Assembly: GCF_001074635.1 (NCBI RefSeq)
Contig: NZ_JUQO01000199.1
Coordinates: forward strand, 1 to 35,187
Length of the DNA: 35,187 bases
Source: Streptococcus mitis
GTDB lineage: Bacteria; Bacillota; Bacilli; Lactobacillales; Streptococcaceae
Direction: 5' to 3'
This document shows positions 28,472-35,187 of this stretch, piece after piece. The position numbers were made by a program, and so were the translations under genes. The notes below the pieces were generated by a model. The model was not told the DNA's origin. It ran no database searches and saw only the letters and a program-made list of their open reading frames with translations. Positions within the stretch are counted from its first letter, which is position 1; the number at the start of each line of letters is the position of its first letter.

Positions 28472-29650
28472 TTATTTAAAATAATCTCGTCTGATATAAA
28501 TTAAAATAGCTTCTATCATCAGACAAATGGCTGATAGCCAAAAACTGATGCTAATACCAAAACTCTCAGTAATATAGCTCATTAGCAAAACAAATACTGA
28601 AAATGCTAGTGTCGAAATCACTTCCAGAACGGAATAGACATTAACCAAATGATTTTCCTCTACTGTTTCCTGAAGAAACACACTTTCAGGAACTTCTTTT
28701 AGTTGCGATAACATACCAACTAGAGCTGAAAATAATAAAAATATCTGTGCGTTTGGAAAATATAGAATAGTCAGTGTCACTATTGCCATAGCTACAAGAG
28801 GAAAAAGAATACTTTCCCATTTAGCAGCAAGGAACTTTTCAGATAGCCTAAAAGCAATTAAGCCACTAATTATAATACCAATAGAGTATGCTGTATTAGA
28901 ATATCCCCAGTAACTTTCCGTTTTATTTAATAACTCAGTTACAAAAACAAGTATAATGGAAGAAACCCAAATCGTATTTGAAAAAATTTCCAATAAATTT
29001 GCTGATACAAAAAGTCTTAATCTAGAATCTCTAGCAACTAACTTCCAACCTTTGAGCAAAATTTCAAGATTAGTTTCTGACTCTAACACCTCCACTTCAG
29101 CGTTAGGAAGAAATAACATCAGAAAGCTAGAAATTATATACAAGATTAAAATGATAAACGTGGTAGGTAACAGACCAATTGTTGCAAACAAGAGTCCACC
29201 TAATCCCCAACCCACTAACTGAACAGCTTCACCACTCATTGATAAGGCTGAATTAGCCTTACCCAAATCGGTCGCATAGCGTGGCACAATAGCATAGGAA
29301 ACAGGTGCTGCAAAACCATCTAATATTGAAATTGCCACAACAAATAGATAGGTTACCAAAGGCGCTACGGATTGCATTACGGTAAACATTCCTACCAATA
29401 TCGCCAATAATATGGTCTTTCCAAATTGAGATAAAGATAAAACCCTATTTAGCGCTATCCTTTTAGTAACTAAAGGAACTAAAAGACTCGCAACAAAAGA
29501 GGATATCCCTATTAAAATGGGAACTAGTGATGTGGCAATTACTGATTTTGAAATAATGTATATGTTCGCAATGATTGTTACTCTAAAGAAAATATCTGCT
29601 AAATTTGCAAACAATTGAGAGACTAACAATTTGATAAATGAATTAGACAT
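28472..29650 (-). CDS. Major-facilitator exporter (MefA/MFS_3-like)
   Basis: A 392-residue transporter with about 12 membrane helices, no soluble domain. LDGFAAPVSYAIVPRYAT and VPESVFLQETVEENHLVNVYS at matching places of each half resemble the macrolide-efflux-like MFS_3 group, whose substrates are mostly unknown. AGGAG lies 6 bases before the ATG. It stands alone between the glp and dlt operons and is bounded by the glpF terminator and a hairpin repeat. The substrate cannot be inferred: drug, peptide or metabolite export are all possible. It is AT-rich and uses more rare-looking codons than its neighbours (subjective), which may point to acquisition. Confidence 0.8.
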   Translation of the reverse strand: MSNSFIKLLVSQLFANLADIFFRVTIIANIYIISKSVIATSLVPILIGISSFVASLLVPLVTKRIALNRVLSLSQFGKTILLAILVGMFTVMQSVAPLVTYLFVVAISILDGFAAPVSYAIVPRYATDLGKANSALSMSGEAVQLVGWGLGGLLFATIGLLPTTFIILILYIISSFLMLFLPNAEVEVLESETNLEILLKGWKLVARDSRLRLFVSANLLEIFSNTIWVSSIILVFVTELLNKTESYWGYSNTAYSIGIIISGLIAFRLSEKFLAAKWESILFPLVAMAIVTLTILYFPNAQIFLLFSALVGMLSQLKEVPESVFLQETVEENHLVNVYSVLEVISTLAFSVFVLLMSYITESFGISISFWLSAICLMIEAILIYIRRDYFK

Positions 29651-29749
29651 ATAGCTCTCCTATCTTAGTTGCCAACTTTGGAATTAAAATTTGCTTTTTA
29701 ATATTTTAGCATAAAATAGCAGAAAACAAAAATGATGGTTTTTACATGA

Positions 29750-29779
29750 AAAAGCCTGAGATTTTCATCTCAAGCTTTT
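29750..29779 (-). terminator. glp operon terminator
   Basis: AAAAGCCTGAGAT / ATCTCAAGCTTTT, 13-bp stem with one wobble pair and a 4-base loop. On the minus strand it ends in GGCTTTTTC. It lies 20 bp after the glpF stop. Confidence 0.87.
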
Positions 29780-29799
29780 CAACATAATTGTTTTCTAGA

Positions 29800-30504
29800 T
29801 TAGAAAAGTGAGAATACAAGCACGGCCAAGGCTGCACCGATAACAGGTCCCACAACAGGAATCCAGGCATAAGACCAGTCTCCGTCTCCCTTGTTTGAAA
29901 TTGGAAGGATACTGTGCATGATACGAGGTCCAAGGTCACGCGCAGGGTTCAAGGCATAGCCTGTTGTCCCACCTAGTGATAGACCGATACCGACAATCAA
30001 AGTCCCCACTGCAAAGGTTCCGATACCTGCCTGAAAATCGTAAAGACCCAAAGCAAAGATTGTCAACACCAAAACAAAGGTTCCAAGGATTTCACTGATC
30101 AAGTTTGATACAGTATCTTTGATGGCTGGTCCTGTGCTGAAAGTAGCCAAAATATTTCCTGCATTTTCTTCTGCCTCATAATGCGGTTTGAATTGCAACC
30201 AAACCAAAATCTGACCCAGCATAGCCCCTGCGAACTGGGCTAGGATATAAGGGAATACTGATGCCCAAGGTAAGCCACCTTTTAAGGCCACACCGATGGT
30301 CACAGCTGGGTTTAAATGAGCTGGACTGAGCTTGCCAGATACAAATACTGCAACCGCAACTGCAATTCCCCACCCCATAGTAATCACAATCCAACCTGAG
30401 CTGTTGCTCTTGGTTTTTGGAAGAACCACACCTGCAACAACACCATTTCCTAGAAGAATCAGGATTAAAGTCCCTAGAAATTCTCCAAATAATTCATTCA
30501 TCAT
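29800..30504 (-). CDS. glpF: Glycerol uptake facilitator (aquaglyceroporin)
   Basis: A 234-residue MIP channel for passive glycerol entry. The two pore motifs are NPA at 65-67 (HLNPAVTIGVALKGG) and NPARD at 186-190 (YALNPARDLGPRIMH); the Asp after the second is typical of glycerol facilitators rather than water channels. Six helices are visible. Last gene of glpKOF, about 70 bp after glpO; an imperfect hairpin (GAGG/CCTC and GGG/CCC) in that gap may adjust its expression. Confidence 0.95.
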   Translation of the reverse strand: MMNELFGEFLGTLILILLGNGVVAGVVLPKTKSNSSGWIVITMGWGIAVAVAVFVSGKLSPAHLNPAVTIGVALKGGLPWASVFPYILAQFAGAMLGQILVWLQFKPHYEAEENAGNILATFSTGPAIKDTVSNLISEILGTFVLVLTIFALGLYDFQAGIGTFAVGTLIVGIGLSLGGTTGYALNPARDLGPRIMHSILPISNKGDGDWSYAWIPVVGPVIGAALAVLVFSLF

Positions 30505-30574
30505 CTTTCTGTCTCCATTAAAAAGGAGGAGAGGGTAGACTAGGAGTCCTGCCCGCCACCTCTTTTATTTTTTC

Positions 30575-32401
30575 TTAATTTTTTAATTCTGCTAAATCGT
30601 TGTTAGCAAGAGCTGATTCGACATCAGCACGGTAAGCTGCTTTTTCATCTTCTGTCCATTCATAGAATCGTCCCATTTCATTCAAAACTGGTTCAACGAT
30701 GCTGTCCAAACTATCACGCATAAAGAGCATATGGTTGGTACGACGAAGAAGGAAGTCAACTGGGCTCAGAGCCAACTCGTTGCGCATTGCATAGTGAAGT
30801 GATAAAGTATCTGCCAAGCTAAGTCCTGGCGCTTGTTCCAAGCTGTGAGCAAGGGCAAAGACTTTCGGTGCATTTGAACCGTAAAGATTTGCTAGGTAAT
30901 GAGCTTCCTTGCTATCCAAACCACGTGACACTCCAAGTTGAGCAAAGGCTTCGATTTCTGAATCTACATTTGCTGGGTTCAATTCCCCACCTGAAACAGG
31001 GTAGGTCTTAGAATTGATGAGTTTAAAGCTACGGTCAAATTCTGCTTTGAGGATGTCAACCACGCGCTCCATAGCTCCTTCAGCCATCTTACGGTAGTCT
31101 GTGATTTTACCACCAGCAAGAGTCAAGAGACCATTATCATCACGGTCTAAGCTAGAACCACGAGAAACTGCAGATGGATCCAAATGCTTCTCAGATGTGC
31201 TGCTTTCAAGCTTGCTGACAGCAGACTCAACATCTTCACGCGTTTTTTCTTTAGAGAGATAAGATTCAACAGTCGCAATCAAGTTGTTAAAGCTTTCATC
31301 ACTGATTGTACCGTTATTTCCGCCATTGTAGTCAGAAGCGCTATTGCCTGCGATCAATGGACGAAGACCTGCCCAGCTGCTTTCGATATCATCAATGGTG
31401 ATGTTGGCTTCTGGGAAGCGGTTGTTGACAATGCCAAGTAGGTAATCTACATCTTCTTGAGTTACTTTTGGATGTTCCAAATCACCTGTGTAGTCTGTAT
31501 CAGTTGTACCGAAGTAAGTCTTGTTTTCACGTGGAAGAACAAAGACCATACGGCCGTCACCCAAACCTGTGTCAAAGTAAACTGGCTGTGAAACCTTGAT
31601 CTTGCTTGAATCCACTACCAAGTGAACTCCCTTAGTTGGACGCATTTGTGAGAATTGGGTTCCCTTATTAGACAAATTGCGTACTTTGTCGCTCCAAGGA
31701 CCTGTTGTGTTAATCACCAGACGGGCCTTGATTTCAAAGGCTTGGTCTGTCAAGAGATCACGAGCTACAACACCTGTAATCTTGCCGTTTTCGTCAAAGA
31801 GGAAGCCTTCTGCCTTCACGTGGTTAGCAATGAGGGCACCGTCTTGGTTGGCACGTTTGATGTTTTCAATCACGAGACGCGCATCGTTGTTACGGAAGTC
31901 AAGGTAAACCCCACCTCCTACCAAGCCTTCTTTCTTCAAGTTTGGTTGACGTTCCAAGACTTCTTCCTTGCTCAAGACCTTGTTTGCAGCTGGTGTGTTG
32001 TTAACTCCTGCCAAAAGGTCATACAAGTCCATAGCTACTTTAAGACGGAAGAGGCTAAAGGTCGCTCCATCTTCATCGTAAACTGGCAAGAGCATTGGAT
32101 CTGGTTTTGGAATATGTGGAGCGATTTGTTGAACCACTGCACGTTCAGAAACTGTATCTGATACTACTTCTACATCAAATTGCTTAAGGTAACGTAGTCC
32201 TCCGTGAACCAATTTAGTTGAACGACTGGATGTTCCTTCTGCGAAGTCCTGCATTTCAATCAAACCAGTATCTAGACCACTAGCTGCTGCCTGTAAAGCT
32301 ACACCAGCCCCTGTGATTCCTCCACCGATAATCAAGAGGTCCAGGGTACGTTCTTGCATTTTTTTAATTGATAATTCACGTGTTTTCTTTGAAAATTCCA
32401 T
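30575..32401 (-). CDS. glpO: Alpha-glycerophosphate oxidase
   Basis: A 608-residue FAD enzyme that oxidises glycerol 3-phosphate to DHAP with O2 and produces H2O2, a known source of pneumococcal peroxide. The dinucleotide fold LLIIGGGITGAGVALQAAAS is at 22-41, followed by GTSSRSTKLVHGGLRYL. It carries the roughly 50-residue insert typical of the oxidases and absent from GlpD dehydrogenases (region ESYLSKEKTREDVESAVSKL onward). It lies 41 bp after glpK. The ribosome site is weak (AGAAAG). Membrane association is peripheral. Confidence 0.96.
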   Translation of the reverse strand: MEFSKKTRELSIKKMQERTLDLLIIGGGITGAGVALQAAASGLDTGLIEMQDFAEGTSSRSTKLVHGGLRYLKQFDVEVVSDTVSERAVVQQIAPHIPKPDPMLLPVYDEDGATFSLFRLKVAMDLYDLLAGVNNTPAANKVLSKEEVLERQPNLKKEGLVGGGVYLDFRNNDARLVIENIKRANQDGALIANHVKAEGFLFDENGKITGVVARDLLTDQAFEIKARLVINTTGPWSDKVRNLSNKGTQFSQMRPTKGVHLVVDSSKIKVSQPVYFDTGLGDGRMVFVLPRENKTYFGTTDTDYTGDLEHPKVTQEDVDYLLGIVNNRFPEANITIDDIESSWAGLRPLIAGNSASDYNGGNNGTISDESFNNLIATVESYLSKEKTREDVESAVSKLESSTSEKHLDPSAVSRGSSLDRDDNGLLTLAGGKITDYRKMAEGAMERVVDILKAEFDRSFKLINSKTYPVSGGELNPANVDSEIEAFAQLGVSRGLDSKEAHYLANLYGSNAPKVFALAHSLEQAPGLSLADTLSLHYAMRNELALSPVDFLLRRTNHMLFMRDSLDSIVEPVLNEMGRFYEWTEDEKAAYRADVESALANNDLAELKN

Positions 32402-32442
32402 ATTTACACACTTTCTAACTAAGTCGCTTTATTCTTCCAGTA

Positions 32443-34029
<1,587 letters not shown>

Positions 34030-34071
34030 TCATCAACTTTTTTTAATTTTTTAAAAAATGTGAGGAGATTG

Positions 34072-34103
34072 TGTGAATTTCACAAAAAAAGATGAATGAT
34101 TCA
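34072..34103. promoter_or_regulatory. Two adjacent odd palindromes upstream of glpK
   Basis: TGTGAATTTCACA (34072-34084) and TGAATGATTCA (34093-34103) are both perfect palindromes about one helical turn apart, sharing the half-site TGAAT/ATTCA. They lie upstream of the glpK promoter. Binding protein unknown. Confidence 0.4.
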
Positions 34104-34140
34104 CAATAGAGAAGAACTTTTCTTGGTACAACAAAATAAA

Positions 34141-34182
34141 AAACGCATAATATTAGGGAACAAAATCCTTGATATTATGCAT
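34141..34182 (-). repeat. Dispersed hairpin repeat, copy 3 (short)
   Basis: GCATAATATTAGGG (34145-34158) and CCTTGATATTATGC (34167-34180) form a 14-bp stem with wobble pairs. On the minus strand it runs into GCGTTTTTTATTTTG, a good terminator tail for the pspC transcript. Shares the ACGCATAATAT motif with copies 1 and 2 but not their 5' portion. Confidence 0.6.
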
Positions 34183-34196
34183 CTCATTATGAAAAT

Positions 34197-34225
34197 GGAG
34201 AAGACAGACAAAGGCTGTCCTCTCC
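34197..34225 (-). terminator. pspC terminator hairpin
   Basis: GGAGAAGACAG / CTGTCCTCTCC form an 11-bp stem with one wobble pair and a 7-base loop. On the minus strand it is followed by ATTTTC. It lies about 50 bp after the pspC stop and a second hairpin lies just beyond. A smaller inverted repeat ATCAAC/GTTGAT is at 34241-34260. Confidence 0.65.
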
Positions 34226-34275
34226 AAATATCAGTTTTTTATCAACCCACTATAGTTGATAAAAATTTATAGAAA

Positions 34276-35187
34276 TTAGTTTTTGCGTTTAGCAAATGGA
34301 AGGGCACCAAGGAGTAATCCTAGGAATCCTAATGATGCAATTGCAACATTATCTTTTCCACCAGTATTTGGAAGTTCTTTCTTATCATCTGCTTTTGCAG
34401 CTGGAGCTTGATAAGTGTTATCTTGGCTAGTACCTGCTACTGCTGGAGCTGCCGTTGCTGGGGCTTCAGCTGCTGGTGCAGCAGGTGTTGCCGCTGGTGT
34501 TTCAGCTGGTGCTGGTGTGCCAGGTGTTGGAGCTGGTGCTGGTGTGCCAGGTGTTGGAGCTGGTGCTGGAGCTGGTTGACCACCTTCAGGTAATTTATAC
34601 TCAGGAAGTGCTGGAGTTACATTACTTAACCAAGCTTCTTTCAATTCTGCTAAGTCTTTCTTAGCTTCTTCTAATTTAGCTCGAAGTCCTTCAACAATGT
34701 AAGATTCAGCGCCATTTTCTTCTGCATCTTTAAGTTGTTCTTCAAGTTGTTTAACTTCAGCTTCAAGACGTTTAATTTCAGATTTAATATCTTTAGGCTC
34801 CAAACCTTTAAGAGCTTCTTCAAGTTCATCTTCAGCTTTTTCTAATTCTGCTTTTTTATCTTCTAGTTTTTCTTTAGCTGCAGTAACATAGTCAACTGCG
34901 TCTGGATTATTTTCATTGTCAGCTACTTCTTTTTCTAAGTCAGCTACTTCTTTTTCTAAGTCAGCTACTTTATTTTGAAGAGCTTCGATTTTACCATCTT
35001 CGTCAGCTGGTTTAGTTTCAGCTTTTGGAGCGGGTTTAGTTGTTTCTTCTTTGTCTTCTTCTGCTGCTTTTTTATTTAATTCATCGATAAATGCTTCAGC
35101 TTGTTTTGCAGTTAATCCTTTTTTAAAGCCTTTTACAATTTGTTTTCTTGTTTCATCTGATGCTGCTTTTAATGCTGCAATTGTATC
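34276..35187 (-). CDS. pspC: PspC/Hic-type surface protein, C-terminal part (partial)
   Basis: The last 303 residues of a surface protein; the frame is open to the window edge, so the N-terminus is missing. Contents in order: a helical segment DTIAALKAASDETRKQIVKG, a Lys/Glu/Pro linker, a long coiled coil with VADLEKE repeats (two identical 21-bp units at 34921-34962), a Pro/Ala-rich stretch with two identical 27-bp units at 34505-34558 (encoding APTPGTPAP), then LPNTGG, a hydrophobic span (VAIASLGFLGLLLGALPF) and AKRKN. The end is a sortase signal, not choline-binding repeats, so this is an LPXTG form as in Hic and related PspC groups. Next to glpK, as in pneumococcus. A TTG at 34803 is not the start. 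PspC proteins typically bind factor H and sometimes secretory IgA; those sites are outside the window. Confidence 0.83.
   Translation of the reverse strand, partial: DTIAALKAASDETRKQIVKGFKKGLTAKQAEAFIDELNKKAAEEDKEETTKPAPKAETKPADEDGKIEALQNKVADLEKEVADLEKEVADNENNPDAVDYVTAAKEKLEDKKAELEKAEDELEEALKGLEPKDIKSEIKRLEAEVKQLEEQLKDAEENGAESYIVEGLRAKLEEAKKDLAELKEAWLSNVTPALPEYKLPEGGQPAPAPAPTPGTPAPAPTPGTPAPAETPAATPAAPAAEAPATAAPAVAGTSQDNTYQAPAAKADDKKELPNTGGKDNVAIASLGFLGLLLGALPFAKRKN

Noticed and set aside
29651-29749. Promoter of the MFS exporter
   Set aside because: TAAAAT is present but no convincing -35 at 16-18 bp; left out.
31655-32161. 168-codon plus-strand frame opposite glpO
   Set aside because: Long but antisense to a well conserved FAD enzyme; no SD or promoter and no recognisable motif.
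34408-34664. Cys/Trp-rich and Leu/Val-rich open frames on the plus strand opposite pspC
   Set aside because: They are antisense shadows of the Pro/Ala-rich repeat; composition follows the GCT/CCA codons of pspC and there is no ribosome site.

Overview
The window is a stretch of low-GC Gram-positive chromosome that I read as Streptococcus pneumoniae. The evidence is the gene order (fucose locus, fucR, adcRCBA, dltXABCD, glpKOF, pspC), BOX-type repeats whose boxA part matches the classic BOX core, and a further hairpin repeat family scattered between operons. Nearly everything is transcribed from the minus strand. The exceptions are fucR and a small duplicated module behind it.

Layout. (1) 1-1030: end of a BOX element and an SPFH/band-7 membrane protein. 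(2) 1125-18933: a complete 'type 2' fucose locus. In transcription order it holds fucK, an ABC solute-binding lipoprotein, two permeases, a GH29 alpha-fucosidase, an AagA-like GH36, a classical GH36 alpha-galactosidase, a secreted GH98 endo-beta-galactosidase with two CBM51 domains, fucA, fucI and fucO, with the divergent DeoR-type repressor fucR at the head. The logic is that GH98 cuts blood-group A/B trisaccharides off host glycans outside the cell and the ABC transporter imports them (the ATPase is not encoded here). The unsecreted GH36 enzymes and GH29 then remove GalNAc, Gal and fucose, and FucI, FucK, FucA and FucO process the fucose. (3) 18923-20085: a BOX element that supplies the fucR stop codon, a hairpin repeat, and two tandem ~344-bp modules. 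Each module encodes a 32-residue membrane peptide and a convergent antisense RNA, the layout of Fst/par type I toxin-antitoxin systems. (4) 20094-23655: the adcRCBA zinc uptake operon with a good AdcR operator. (5) 23705-28261: the dltXABCD teichoic acid D-alanylation operon, including the short dltX. (6) 28472-29650: a major-facilitator exporter. (7) 29800-34026: the glpKOF glycerol operon with a cre-like site. (8) 34276-35187: the 3' end of an LPXTG-anchored PspC/Hic-type surface protein, cut by the window edge.

The most interesting item is the duplicated Fst-like type I toxin-antitoxin array at 19,302-19,994. Toxin promoter, antisense promoter, shared terminator and direct repeats are all present in both copies, and a base change in the toxin start region is mirrored in the cognate antisense gene. 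Next come the terminator/promoter overlap between dlt and adcR, the BOX that ends fucR, and the LPXTG form of PspC.

The window was read by eye. Protein identities rest on motif recognition and remembered families, with no database search.
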